A stretch of DNA of 64,000 nt. Origin: Alphaproteobacteria bacterium. GTDB taxonomy: Bacteria > Pseudomonadota > Alphaproteobacteria > Rhodospirillales > Casp-alpha2. The notes under the pieces are model-generated. The model had not been told where the DNA came from. It worked only from the letters and a program-made list of their open reading frames with translations, and made no database searches. Shown one piece after another: positions 42,612 through 52,405 of the stretch. The position numbers and the translations under genes are program-made. The stretch covers positions 19,627-83,626 of the forward strand of contig JACNJX010000108.1 in the NCBI GenBank assembly GCA_014382345.1. The letters are read 5' to 3'. The stretch's first letter is position 1. Every line of letters begins with the position of its first letter.

Positions 42612-42872
42612 TCAGGCTGTCCAGAAGGGCTTTCCGGTTTCCGCCAGGATGGCGGCCTGTGTCAGGCCCGCGTCCCGGTGCAAACGATCCTCCAAATGGG
42701 CGAGTCGGTGACGGCTTTCCCATCGCCGCTGCCAAAGGGCAAGGGTGTGGAGGGCACGCATCGGCCAGGACAGAACCTCTTTCGCCACAAGGCGCACGAG
42801 CGTGCGAAACGCCTCGGAAACCGTTTGCGGCGCGACGCCGGAAAAGGAAGCGGTGCAGGTTGCGTTGGTCAT
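42612..42872 (-). CDS. DUF1127 family small protein
   Basis: 86-residue protein with the DUF1127 signature at its C-terminus: WQRRWESRHRLAHLEDR then LHRDAGLTQAAI and a final KPFW. ATG at 42872 has AAGGA eight bases upstream; a longer frame to 42944 is less likely. Small DUF1127 proteins in alphaproteobacteria bind RNA or affect phosphate and stress responses. It is divergent to a GcvA-type LysR regulator across an AT-rich region, which suggests control by that regulator. Confidence 0.8.
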   Translation of the reverse strand: MTNATCTASFSGVAPQTVSEAFRTLVRLVAKEVLSWPMRALHTLALWQRRWESRHRLAHLEDRLHRDAGLTQAAILAETGKPFWTA

Positions 42873-43076
42873 GGTCTTGATCCTTGGCCGTTGGTTGGTA
42901 ACGCGGAATTTGTACCGGGAATCGAAAGAATCGACAAACGACAATTTCTCATTTATTCATTAGAAAAAATAATGATTAAGATTATAAAAAAGTTAAATAG
43001 TATTTTTTTTCAATAGATTATATATATTTATAAAAATTAGCCTTTTTATTTTGTGAGATTTTATTATCGTTAACCT

Positions 43077-43961
43077 ATGCTCAGAGCCTTGCCCCCGCTG
43101 AACGGATTGCGCGCCTTCGAGGCCGCCGCCCGGCATTTGAATTTCACCCGCGCCGCGGAGGAACTGAACGTCACCCAGGCCGCCGTCAGCCATCAGATCA
43201 AGGGGCTGGAGGAACGCCTGGGCCAGCCGCTGTTTCGCCGCCTGAACCGGAAGCTTTTGCTGACCGATGCCGGGCAAACCCTGCTGGCGCCGATGACCGA
43301 GGCTTTTTCGATCATGACGGATGCCGTGGCCCGCATCGAAGGCGACGACGCGACCGGGGCGCTGACTATCACGACGCTGGATTCCATCGCGTCGAACTGG
43401 CTGGTGCCAAGGCTGGGGCGGTTCCGGGAAAGCCATCCGGACATCGATGTGCGGATCACGATTTCCGACAGCCTGGTGGATTTTTCCGAAGGCGGCGTCG
43501 ATGTGGCGCTGCGTTACGGCCTCGGCGATTATCCGGGGCTGCACGTTGTTCCCATGATGACCGAAGACCTGTTCCCCGTGTGCAGCCCGGCGTTGCTGGA
43601 AAGCGGCCCGCCTTTGAATGCGCCGGAGGACCTCCGCCATTACACGTTGTTTCATGACGACGTGCTGGAAGGCTGGACCGAATGGTTCGCCGCCGCCGGC
43701 GTCACCGGAGGCGACTTCACCCACGGGCCTGCGTTTTCCCATTCCAATCTGGTCATGCGCTCGGCCATTGCCGGCGAAGGCGTGGCGCTCGGGCGCTCGC
43801 AACTGGTTGCCGACGAACTGGCGTCGGGGCGGCTGGTCAAACCGTTTGAGATATCGGTGCCGTCGACCTGGGCCTATTACATCGTCTCCGCCCCGGCGCA
43901 CGCCAACCGGCAAAAAGTAAAAGCCTTCCGGGAATGGGCGCTGGAGCAGGCCAACACCTGA
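43077..43961 (+). CDS. GcvA-type LysR transcriptional regulator
   Basis: 294-residue LysR regulator of the GcvA group. The helix-turn-helix is at residues 18-38 (FTRAAEELNVTQAAVSHQIK) after the group start LPPLNGLRAFEAAARHLN, and the effector domain is complete. The very AT-rich 200 bases before it (42873-43076) separate it from the divergent DUF1127 gene and should carry both promoters and the operator. It ends nine bases before the convergent acetoacetyl-CoA synthetase gene, which could also be a target. Confidence 0.92.
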   Translation: MLRALPPLNGLRAFEAAARHLNFTRAAEELNVTQAAVSHQIKGLEERLGQPLFRRLNRKLLLTDAGQTLLAPMTEAFSIMTDAVARIEGDDATGALTITTLDSIASNWLVPRLGRFRESHPDIDVRITISDSLVDFSEGGVDVALRYGLGDYPGLHVVPMMTEDLFPVCSPALLESGPPLNAPEDLRHYTLFHDDVLEGWTEWFAAAGVTGGDFTHGPAFSHSNLVMRSAIAGEGVALGRSQLVADELASGRLVKPFEISVPSTWAYYIVSAPAHANRQKVKAFREWALEQANT

Positions 43962-43969
43962 GGCAAAAC

Positions 43970-45964
<1,995 letters not shown>

Positions 45965-46142
45965 AGGCGGGCTCTTGTTGGTTAGGCCGGTCTCAGTATG
46001 GAATCGCCCGAACGGCTGTGCAACCGGGAGGGGGATGGAACGGTTAAGCCGGGTGGCCTTATACCGTGACGGCTTGGCAATTGGCACGGAGCCAGTAGAA
46101 TTTCCCTCAATCAACGTGAGGACCAACGTCGGGGAGGGGGAT

Positions 46143-47363
46143 ATGAAACATTTACCGTGGATAGTGATGGCCCTTGCCGTCGGCTTCGTCCCGGCGCCCG
46201 CCGCTGCGCAGAAGCCAACGCCTGAAAAGATACTCAGTTCCATGGACGATGATGGGGACGGCCGGGTGTCGCGCGAGGAATGGCTGAAGCCGCCGCCGGC
46301 TTTCAAGCGCATCGACACGAACAACGACGGCTTTTTGACCTATAAGGAGATGGCGGCCCGCTTCGGCGGCGGAGCGAAAAAGAACGGGTCGGTCAAATGG
46401 ATCGACGTCCACGTGCACCCTAACGGCGGGCGCGGCATTATTCACAACTTTCCTGTTGCCGTGAAGATGGCGCTCGACGTCATGGACGACAACAACATTT
46501 CACACATGGTGCTGATGCCGACACCGCAGATACCGGACAAGCTCCCGACGTACCCGCTGGAAAGGTTTATCGAGGAAGCGCGCAAATTTCCGGACCGCTT
46601 CGTGGTCATGGGCGGTGGCGGCACCCTGAACCCGATGATCCACGACGAAAGCCCCGACGGCCATCCCGGTAAGGATTTGAAGGAGCGCTTTGCCGAACGG
46701 GCCGAGGCGATCATGGAAATGGGGGCGGTCGGGTTTGGCGAGCTTTCCTTACTGCACCTGTCGCTGGTTCCGGGGCATGCTTTCGAAGATGTGCCCGGGG
46801 ACCATCCGCTGTTTCTGCTGCTGGCCGACATAACGGCCAAGCACGACGTGGTCATCGACGTCCATTTCGATCCGGTCGTCGAAGACATTGAACGCCCGGA
46901 CTGGCTGTCGAGGGATAATCCGTCGGAGTTTAAGCGCAACCTCGACGGCTTCGAGCGCTTCCTGGAGCATAATCGCAACGCCAAGATATCCTGGGCGCAC
47001 GCCGGGTCCGATCAGATCGGCCATTGGACAACGGACCTCACGCGGCGCATGCTGAAAAAGCATCCGAACCTGTACATGAGCCTGCGCATGACGAGGGGCC
47101 GGTCGAAAAAAAATCACCCGCTGACACCACAAGGCATCGATCCCGAATGGATGAGCGTCTTTCAGGAATTTCCCGACCGTTTCTTCCTCGGTGGCGATCA
47201 GATGTTCAGCCCGCCCGGATCGGCCGGTCCGGCGGCGGAGTTTGCGGAGTTTGCGGTGAAGATCCGCAGGCGTTCCAACTGGTTTCTGTCCTACCTGCCG
47301 CCGAAGCTTGCGCGCATGATCGGCTACGAAAACGCCATGCGGGTTTATAAAATCAAGAAGTGA
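46143..47363 (+). CDS. Exported EF-hand / amidohydrolase fusion
   Basis: 406-residue exported protein. A signal peptide (MKHLPWIVMALAVGFVPAPA) precedes two EF-hand loops, DDDGDGRVSREE and DTNNDGFLTYKE, at residues 35-75, and an amidohydrolase-2-type TIM barrel. Metal ligands are probable in DVHVHP, DVHFDP, WAHAGS and GGDQMF. Calcium-binding loops fused to a barrel hydrolase in the periplasm suggest calcium-dependent stability or control. The substrate is unknown. The ATG at 46143 follows GGGGAGGGGGAT. An open frame further left belongs to the antisense of aacS. Confidence 0.85.
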   Translation: MKHLPWIVMALAVGFVPAPAAAQKPTPEKILSSMDDDGDGRVSREEWLKPPPAFKRIDTNNDGFLTYKEMAARFGGGAKKNGSVKWIDVHVHPNGGRGIIHNFPVAVKMALDVMDDNNISHMVLMPTPQIPDKLPTYPLERFIEEARKFPDRFVVMGGGGTLNPMIHDESPDGHPGKDLKERFAERAEAIMEMGAVGFGELSLLHLSLVPGHAFEDVPGDHPLFLLLADITAKHDVVIDVHFDPVVEDIERPDWLSRDNPSEFKRNLDGFERFLEHNRNAKISWAHAGSDQIGHWTTDLTRRMLKKHPNLYMSLRMTRGRSKKNHPLTPQGIDPEWMSVFQEFPDRFFLGGDQMFSPPGSAGPAAEFAEFAVKIRRRSNWFLSYLPPKLARMIGYENAMRVYKIKK

Positions 47364-47386
47364 GGACGGTTGCGTCGGGTGGGGCC

Positions 47387-47680
47387 TTATACGGCCGAGG
47401 CTTCGTCCATGAACCCGGCCATTTCGATATCCAGCGCGGTAACGCCGCCGGCGTCGTGGGTGGTCAGCGTCACCTCTACGGTGGCGTAGACATTGTACCA
47501 TTCCGGGTGATGGTTCATGTCTTCGGCCTTGGCGGCGGCCAGGGTCATGAAGCCGAAGGCCTGGTTGAAGTCGGCGAAGGTGAAGGTCTTCGAGATGGCG
47601 TCGCGGCCGTCCACGCGCTGCCAGCCCTGGAGCCTTTCAAGGGCGCTGTCGACGTCTTCGGGGGTCAGTTTGTCCGCCAT
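47387..47680 (-). CDS. phhB: 4a-hydroxytetrahydrobiopterin dehydratase
   Basis: 97-residue pterin-4a-carbinolamine dehydratase, which regenerates the pterin after aromatic hydroxylation. The family motif is complete: EDMNHHPEWYNVYATVEV then TTHD and a later Asp. Start ATG at 47680 (MADKLTPEDV); the frame further up lies in the divergent gene. No phenylalanine hydroxylase gene is adjacent, so the protein may instead serve molybdopterin or DCoH-like roles. Divergent to the zincin gene. Confidence 0.92.
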   Translation of the reverse strand: MADKLTPEDVDSALERLQGWQRVDGRDAISKTFTFADFNQAFGFMTLAAAKAEDMNHHPEWYNVYATVEVTLTTHDAGGVTALDIEMAGFMDEASAV

Positions 47681-47770
47681 GTGTTTTCGTTCCCTGCCGT
47701 AAACTAGTTTGTCCTGGGCCTTCACATGGGGTTGCTTGGCCGGGGGATCAAGCGGGGGTAGTCTCTTATT

Positions 47771-48169
47771 ATGAGCATGGATGCCATTCGCCCGCCGACG
47801 CTGGAAGATTTCGAGGCCGTCGCCCGCGTGGAACTTGCCAACCTGCCGGATGAACTGGCCGGGCATGTGACCGATATCGTCATCCGCATCGCCGATTTTC
47901 CGGACCCCGAGGTGGAACGGGAGTTTGACCTGGAAAGCCCGTTCGACCTTTTAGGACTGTATCAGGGCGTATCGCTGGACCGCAAAAGCGTCTCCCACGC
48001 GCCGCAAGACCTCGATATGATCTTCCTCTACCGCCGCCCGATCCTCGATTACTGGTCGGAATCCGGCGACGACCTGGCCGCCGTCATCCGCCATGTGCTG
48101 ATCCATGAAATAGGCCACCATTTCGGATTATCCGACGCCGACATGGACCGCATCGAGCGGGACGGGTAA
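47771..48169 (+). CDS. Small zincin-like metallopeptidase family protein
   Basis: 132-residue minimal metalloprotease-fold protein (DUF1025-type). The zinc motif HEIGHHFGLSD(AD)MD is at residues 114-125, and the N-terminal TLEDFEAVARVELANLP and YQGVSL motifs are those of the family. No signal peptide. Structures of this group show a protease-like fold with unknown substrate. Single gene, divergent to phhB; 94 bases without feature follow. Confidence 0.88.
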   Translation: MSMDAIRPPTLEDFEAVARVELANLPDELAGHVTDIVIRIADFPDPEVEREFDLESPFDLLGLYQGVSLDRKSVSHAPQDLDMIFLYRRPILDYWSESGDDLAAVIRHVLIHEIGHHFGLSDADMDRIERDG

Positions 48170-48263
48170 GGTGCCCCCGCTTTTATTAGAAGAAAATTCG
48201 TCGTCGCGAATGATTCCATCCGCCCGGGATTTGCTTTAGAAAATTAAACAACCGGAACCAAGC

Positions 48264-48923
48264 ATGTTTGAACTGACCGAGGAAAAGGCCCTGCTTTTCC
48301 ACCGCGCGCTGATCGGCCTTCTGCGCGATCATCCGAACCTGATCCCCCGCGCCCGCGACACGCTAATGACAAGCCGCGAAAAGAACCCCGCCCAGGAAAC
48401 CGTCTGGGACCGGTGGGAGGCCTTGCTGGATATGCCCCTCGACGGCATGGCCGGGCATATCCTGGCCGACACGCCGGACGGCGGACTGCTCAGGGCGCAT
48501 TCTCCGTTCTCCAAGACGTTGCTGGCGCAGGAACGCAACGCCGTATGGCAGCGCATCGGCCTGATGCAGTTCATCGGCCATTTCCACGCCGCCGCCGACG
48601 GCCTCGGCCTGACGGTGGAAGAACAGGCCGTTCTCACCGGACTGCAGGCGTCGGAGCTGACGGGCTGGAAGGCCGTCCCGCCCTCGACCATGGAAACGGC
48701 CACCCTGCAGCATCTCAAGACCGTGGTCAGCCTGCACAAGGCGATGACGCGGATCGAAGCCAATGCGGATGTGCACCGGCGCTGGCTGCGGGGGATGAGC
48801 GAAACCCTGGGCGCGACGCCTATTTCGCTGCTGCTCGGCGGCGAAATGGAGCGCGTGCTCGACAGCCTGTCCGGCGCCGTGCAACTGACCATGGGTCCCG
48901 GCGACCTGCCGCGCATGGGCTGA
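48264..48923 (+). CDS. Hypothetical protein, possible ParS/MbcA-like domain
   Basis: 219-residue protein not firmly recognised. The N-terminal half (FHRALIGLLRDHPNLIPRAR ... WDRWEALLDM ... LRAHSPFSKTLL) has a pattern seen in small alphaproteobacterial proteins. The C-terminal part (HRRWLRGMSETLGATPISLL then LGGEMERVLDSL) resembles the toxin-binding DUF2384 domain of ParS/MbcA antitoxins, where a proline after the Gly-Ala lies in a LG..P..LL motif. No RES-type toxin gene is next to it. It is 13 bases upstream of the PhnA-type gene, so probably cotranscribed. Confidence 0.55.
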   Translation: MFELTEEKALLFHRALIGLLRDHPNLIPRARDTLMTSREKNPAQETVWDRWEALLDMPLDGMAGHILADTPDGGLLRAHSPFSKTLLAQERNAVWQRIGLMQFIGHFHAAADGLGLTVEEQAVLTGLQASELTGWKAVPPSTMETATLQHLKTVVSLHKAMTRIEANADVHRRWLRGMSETLGATPISLLLGGEMERVLDSLSGAVQLTMGPGDLPRMG

Positions 48924-48936
48924 GCGGGAAACACGA

Positions 48937-49539
48937 ATGAGCACCGAAACCGCCCTGCAGGCGCGCGGCGATTCCAAATGTGAACTGTGCGGCGAGGCGG
49001 AAGGCTTAAGCGTCTACGAAGTGCCGCCCGATTCCGACGGCGGCGCGGAAGCGTGCGTACTGATTTGCGGAACCTGCCGCGAACAGATCGAAACCCCGGA
49101 AAAAATCGACGGCAATCACTGGCGCTGTCTCAGCGACAGCATGTGGACTCCGGTGCCGGCGGTGCAGGTGATGGCGTGGCGCATGCTGAAGCGCCTCGGC
49201 AACGAATACTGGGCCGCTGACCTGCTCGACATGCTGTATCTGGACGACGAAACCCAGGCTTGGGCGGAAGTTGGGGCGGAGACCGGGGCGGAGGATGCGG
49301 CTGAAGCGGGGAATGAAGGGACGGTCAAACACCTCGACAGCAACGGCGCCGTGCTCGAAGCCGGGGATACGGTCACCCTGATCAAGGACTTGAACGTCAA
49401 AGGTGCGGGCTTCACCGCCAAGCGCGGCACGGCGGTGCGCGGCATTTCCCTGGTCCACGACAACGCCGCCCAGATCGAAGGCCGCGTCAACGGCCAGCAG
49501 ATCGTCATCCTGACCGAGTTCGTCCGCAAATCGAATTAA
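48937..49539 (+). CDS. PhnA-type (YjdM) zinc-ribbon protein
   Basis: 200-residue protein with an N-terminal zinc ribbon (CELCGE and CGTC) and a C-terminal PhnA domain (DSNGAVLEAGDTVTLIKDL, KRGTAVRGI, GQQIVILTEFVRK). A low-complexity Ala/Glu/Gly linker lies between the two at residues 105-130. E. coli PhnA/YjdM is not a phosphonate enzyme despite its name, and its job is unknown. The start follows the previous stop by 13 bases. Its end is next to the left repeat of the cassette region. Confidence 0.88.
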   Translation: MSTETALQARGDSKCELCGEAEGLSVYEVPPDSDGGAEACVLICGTCREQIETPEKIDGNHWRCLSDSMWTPVPAVQVMAWRMLKRLGNEYWAADLLDMLYLDDETQAWAEVGAETGAEDAAEAGNEGTVKHLDSNGAVLEAGDTVTLIKDLNVKGAGFTAKRGTAVRGISLVHDNAAQIEGRVNGQQIVILTEFVRKSN

Positions 49540-49540
49540 C

Positions 49541-49588
49541 TGCCCCAGGGTATCATGAACTGGCGGCGGATATTTGTTCCGGCGCGCG
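49541..49588 (+). repeat. Left copy of a direct repeat flanking cassette and tRNA-Ala
   Basis: Reads GCCCCAGGGTATCATG then AACTGGCGGCGGATATT and GTTCCGG. It matches 51949-51995, where the first bases belong to the 5' end of tRNA-Ala. The shared core (49558-49588) is 31 bases with two differences. A remnant of the tRNA 5' region beside the phnA-type gene suggests duplication or integration. Confidence 0.6.
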
Positions 49589-49652
49589 GTGCGACTGACC
49601 ATTACCCTGAAGACTGGCCGCGTATGGGGTAAGGGGGATTATCTATTTTAGG

Positions 49653-50414
49653 TTAATAGCTTTCCGGTTCATCTTCGAACAACTCGGCTAGATATCTTTC
49701 CGGGTTTCCAAGGAATGCCTTGGTAATTCGGTAGTGTTCGGTTTCCTTGTATTCGATAGGCTCAACAGACTCCCCGTCGAAGCTCAGAATCGTCGCACCG
49801 GGATAGCTCATGATGATCGGGGAATGGGTGGCGACGATCATTTGGGCGTTGCAGGAATCCTCCCAGTCCCTGAGCAGGCGGAGGAAGCTCATCTGGCGGG
49901 TCGGCGACAACGCGTTTTCGGGCTCGTCCAGCAGATAGATGCACCGTTCCGAGGTCCCGAAGTGATAGGCAAATAGACTTAAAAGCGATTCCCCATGGCT
50001 TTGTTCATGGAGCCGCCCTCCGGCGGAATTCCCTTCGTCGTCCAGGTAACGGGCGACATCGGAGAACGTGTCGGAGCGGAAGAAAAACCCCTTGGAGACT
50101 TTGGGGAGCCAGGAGGGCCGCAAGAAATCGGCCAAAACGGATTCGGATTGATCAGACGTTTCGTGCAATTGATGATCGGAACCGCCGCCGCCGAGATGAA
50201 AACCGCATAACTTGGCGATGGCTTCGAGAACGGTGGACTTGCCGGTGCCGTTCTCGCCGGTGAAGAAGGTCACGGGCGTCGGGAAATCCAGGCTGAACTC
50301 ATCGTCCAGAAGATTAGGGAAACGGTTGAACGGAAAGAGTCCCCGGTCGACTTTCTCTGAAAGCAGGGTGATGCGTTTCAAGAAGGGTGAACTTAGTGAT
50401 ACCCCTTTCTTCAT
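49653..50414 (-). CDS. AAA ATPase, RecF/OLD-like (third gene of cassette)
   Basis: 253-residue ABC-type ATPase head. Walker A is GENGTGKST near residue 52, the Q-loop and signature are short, Walker B is IYLLDEPENALSP and the H-switch is VATHSPIIM. It lacks a coiled-coil or nuclease domain, unlike SMC and OLD proteins. Start at 50414 overlaps the stop of the preceding gene by four bases, so it is translationally coupled. It is the last gene of a three-gene unit transcribed right to left. It may power or control the other two products. Confidence 0.85.
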   Translation of the reverse strand: MKKGVSLSSPFLKRITLLSEKVDRGLFPFNRFPNLLDDEFSLDFPTPVTFFTGENGTGKSTVLEAIAKLCGFHLGGGGSDHQLHETSDQSESVLADFLRPSWLPKVSKGFFFRSDTFSDVARYLDDEGNSAGGRLHEQSHGESLLSLFAYHFGTSERCIYLLDEPENALSPTRQMSFLRLLRDWEDSCNAQMIVATHSPIIMSYPGATILSFDGESVEPIEYKETEHYRITKAFLGNPERYLAELFEDEPESY

Positions 50415-50749
50415 GGATCGTTCGTTTCGGGTGAATTTTTGGATGATATTGTTTCAGGGGGAATATACGGAACGGAAACTTCACGGCCTTGCTCGTCGAC
50501 CAAATGGGCCCTTTGATCCGAGATCGATTGGCGAATGAACTTTATGGATAATTCGCAAGCCTGCTCTTCGTCCACGCCGAATAACTTGAAGTGCCTCTCT
50601 CGAAGGAAGGGACATTCCACAACGCAATAGAAACCTCGATCTTCGTCGTATTCAGGTTGATGCACGCGAAGCGAGAAGGGGACGGCCGTGCCATCGTCCC
50701 CTTCAGCGAGAGCTTCGAAAGATAAGATGATTTCGTTCAGTTGTTCCAT
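50411..50749 (-). CDS. Small acidic protein (second gene of cassette)
   Basis: 112-residue acidic cytosolic protein that I do not recognise with certainty. It has a beta-strand pattern (PFSLRVHQPEYDED, FYCVVECPFL, HFKLFGVDEEQACELSI) followed by LVDEQGREV, reminiscent of small immunity-like DUF families. ATG at 50749 overlaps the end of the first cassette gene by 13 bases, and its stop overlaps the start of the ATPase gene, so the three are strongly coupled. Immunity to, or an adaptor for, the first gene's product is a guess. Confidence 0.7.
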   Translation of the reverse strand: MEQLNEIILSFEALAEGDDGTAVPFSLRVHQPEYDEDRGFYCVVECPFLRERHFKLFGVDEEQACELSIKFIRQSISDQRAHLVDEQGREVSVPYIPPETISSKNSPETNDP

Positions 50750-51525
50750 GTATCCAGCGGGGGTAATTGATCCTTGGGAACGCCTCGACGGCAAGCAGCG
50801 TATCGTTCGTTGGCGGAAGCATAACATCTCGCCGCCGCTTGCTTGCCACGTTTTCGTGCAATGGCGTTACACACCGGTATATCTACTTTGAAGTGGAGAT
50901 GATCGCAATCGCCTCCATCCGAGTCATCCGATTTCTCATCTTCGACTTGGCGGCGCACCTTTCCCCGCTCCACGGCGGACATCGCTTGCCACCAAGCCCA
51001 CGCGGCCATGACCGCCATTCCGAAGAATTCCGCGATCTTGTAGACGATGGGAGGAATCGCAATTGCTGCGGCCTGTTGCTGTTCGCCGCCTTGGTCGGTT
51101 GAGTCCTTAGAGGCGTTCGGTTTATTGGACGTTGTACTGGCTTGTCGCACCATAGGTGCGATTTGCCGACCCAAATCCATTTTCGTTTTGCCGCCTATGC
51201 CGAAGATATTGGGCAAGCGTTTAACAATAGGTGCCCGAGAGGGGTTTTGACCCAGCAGCGGCGTCTGGCTTTCAGCGAGAGTTTGATTAATCCGTCCGAG
51301 CGTTGGCCCATCGGGCTTCATGACTCCGTCAACCCGGAGGCGGCTGCGTCGCTGGAAGGATTTGATCCCGTCAATCATCTTCTCATCGGGATAGGGGGTA
51401 AGGCCATATTTGGGAGGCGACATGAAGCCTAGATCGTTAAGCGCCCTCTTGGTGTTGAGAACATCGTCCATATCCATGTTCGAATCGGGTCCGATCGGCC
51501 TTTTCAGGCGAAAGGGCTTGTGCAT
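50737..51525 (-). CDS. Peptidoglycan-binding membrane protein (first gene of cassette)
   Basis: 262-residue protein. Residues 18-85 form a peptidoglycan-binding domain (NTKRALNDLGFM ... IDGIKSFQRRSRLRVDGVM then GGPTLGRIN-like text). A Gln/Ser linker leads to a membrane helix (FFGMAVMAAWAWWQAM, about 180-196) and a C-terminal Cys-rich segment (GDCDHLHFK, CNAIARKRG, CYASANERYAACRRG) ending PPLDTWNN. This layout recalls alphaproteobacterial proteins with a binding head and variable tail in toxin-like loci. Start at 51525 (MHKPFRLKRP). A good promoter lies about 180 bases upstream (51704-51732). Confidence 0.75.
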   Translation of the reverse strand: MHKPFRLKRPIGPDSNMDMDDVLNTKRALNDLGFMSPPKYGLTPYPDEKMIDGIKSFQRRSRLRVDGVMKPDGPTLGRINQTLAESQTPLLGQNPSRAPIVKRLPNIFGIGGKTKMDLGRQIAPMVRQASTTSNKPNASKDSTDQGGEQQQAAAIAIPPIVYKIAEFFGMAVMAAWAWWQAMSAVERGKVRRQVEDEKSDDSDGGDCDHLHFKVDIPVCNAIARKRGKQAAARCYASANERYAACRRGVPKDQLPPLDTWNN

Positions 51526-51703
51526 GACAACATCTCCTTCGGTGCGCGGCACATAAAGGCGCGCACATGATTGGTCTGGCGCTGGCAGGCCAACGCCCGG
51601 TCGCGCGTGGTTGAAACAATGGTTTTCCGGGAGTGTTGTCCGTCTCAGGTTATCCCCGTTCGCTCACGAAGCGGACAAGGGCCTGCGGGCACTCGAGGGT
51701 AAG
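51526..51703. other. Leader region of the cassette
   Basis: About 180 bases between the -10 at 51704 and the cassette start. In mRNA sense it would be a long 5' leader. It contains a GC-rich stretch at 51545-51600 and no gene. No riboswitch pattern was recognised. Confidence 0.4.
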
Positions 51704-51732
51704 AATATAGGATATTTTTACGAAAAAATCAA
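51704..51732 (-). promoter_or_regulatory. Sigma-70-type promoter of the three-gene cassette
   Basis: On the minus strand TTGATT (51732-51727) and TATATT (51709-51704) are separated by exactly 17 bases in an AT-rich stretch. Both hexamers are within two bases of consensus. It faces the cassette gene starting at 51525. Confidence 0.55.
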
Positions 51733-51787
51733 TAAAAAAAGTATAAAATCCTAATTTAGGGATAAAAAATGCCCAGGTGCGAACCGT

Positions 51788-51803
51788 CCCGCGCTTGCGC
51801 GGG
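51788..51803. terminator. GC palindrome between promoter and tRNA terminator
   Basis: CCCGCGC-TT-GCGCGGG, a perfect seven-pair hairpin with a two-base loop. It may be a second terminator behind tRNA-Ala or a structural element ahead of the cassette promoter. Confidence 0.3.
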
Positions 51804-51838
51804 CAAATATAGAATCAGGGGTTCATTCCCCCGGAAAT

Positions 51839-51873
51839 AAAAAGGCCCCGCCGGCATTCCGGCAGGGCCTTTT
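51839..51873 (-). terminator. Factor-independent terminator of tRNA-Ala
   Basis: In mRNA sense: AAAAGGCCCTGCCGG, loop AATG, CCGGCGGGGCC, then TTTTT. The 11-bp stem has a single G-U pair and is followed by a U-run, immediately after the tRNA 3' end. Confidence 0.8.
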
Positions 51874-51878
51874 AAACT

Positions 51879-51954
51879 TGGTGGAGCCGAGGGGAATCGA
51901 ACCCCTGACCTCCACGTTGCGAACGTGGCGCTCTCCCAACTGAGCTACGGCCCC
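51879..51954 (-). tRNA. tRNA-Ala (anticodon CGC)
   Basis: A full cloverleaf of 76 bases with encoded CCA. Acceptor GGGGCCG pairs with CGGCTCC and contains the G3-U70 wobble that identifies alanine tRNAs. The D arm is GCTC/GAGC, the anticodon stem CCACG/CGTGG with loop TTCGCAA giving anticodon CGC (reads GCG), and the T arm AGGGG-TTCGAAT-CCCCT. It is transcribed leftwards and followed by a terminator. Its 5' flank belongs to the right direct repeat. Confidence 0.96.
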
Positions 51955-51995
51955 AAGGTATTTGAACTGGCGGCGGATATTGGTTCCGGGGCGCG
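51949..51995 (+). repeat. Right copy of the direct repeat, at the 5' end of tRNA-Ala
   Basis: Reads GGCCCCAAGGTATTTG then AACTGGCGGCGGATATT and GGTTCCGG. Bases 51949-51954 are the first nucleotides of tRNA-Ala. The core (51965-51995) agrees with the left copy at 49558-49588 in 29 of 31 bases. Confidence 0.6.
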
Positions 51996-52100
51996 CCGCT
52001 GTCAAGTGTTGGGACGTGCCCTGCGTGGTCTTGCGCCGGGATGGGACGGCGGTTAGGCTCTGGGCCGGTTAGTTCATTTCAACGGCGCAAAGTAACACCC

Positions 52101-52391
52101 ATGTCCAACCCCTTTCTCTGGCTCGTGCTGACGGTCATCGACCTCTATATGTGGGTGGTGATCATCGGCGTGGTGTTGAGCTGGCTCGTCGCCTTCAGCG
52201 TGGTCAATACGTCCAACCGCTTCGTCTACATGGTCGGCGATATAACCCACCGCCTGACGGAACCGGCGTTGGGGCGCATCCGGCGTTTTCTCCCCAATCT
52301 GGGCGGCATCGATATCTCGCCGATCGTGCTGATCATCGGCCTGATCTTCCTGCAACGGCTGATCATCTGGGGCTTTTATGAGGTTGGCTGA
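52101..52391 (+). CDS. YggT family membrane protein
   Basis: 96-residue inner-membrane protein with two hydrophobic stretches (FLWLVLTVIDLYMWVVIIGV and ISPIVLIIGLIFLQRLII) and the family motif LTEPALGRIRRFLPNLGGIDISP between them. ATG at 52101 is chosen over an open frame that starts at 52041. YggT proteins are tied to osmotic shock, division or c-type photosystem assembly in different organisms. It heads a run of genes (DUF167, folD) with short gaps, as in many proteobacteria. Confidence 0.92.
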   Translation: MSNPFLWLVLTVIDLYMWVVIIGVVLSWLVAFSVVNTSNRFVYMVGDITHRLTEPALGRIRRFLPNLGGIDISPIVLIIGLIFLQRLIIWGFYEVG

Positions 52392-52405
52392 GGACTCCTA
52401 CGGCA

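Noticed and set aside
51879..51954. tRNA-Ala 3' end as a classical phage attachment site
   Set aside because: The duplicated part is at the 5' flank and first bases, not the 3' end, and there is no integrase nearby; so the repeats are reported without calling them att sites.
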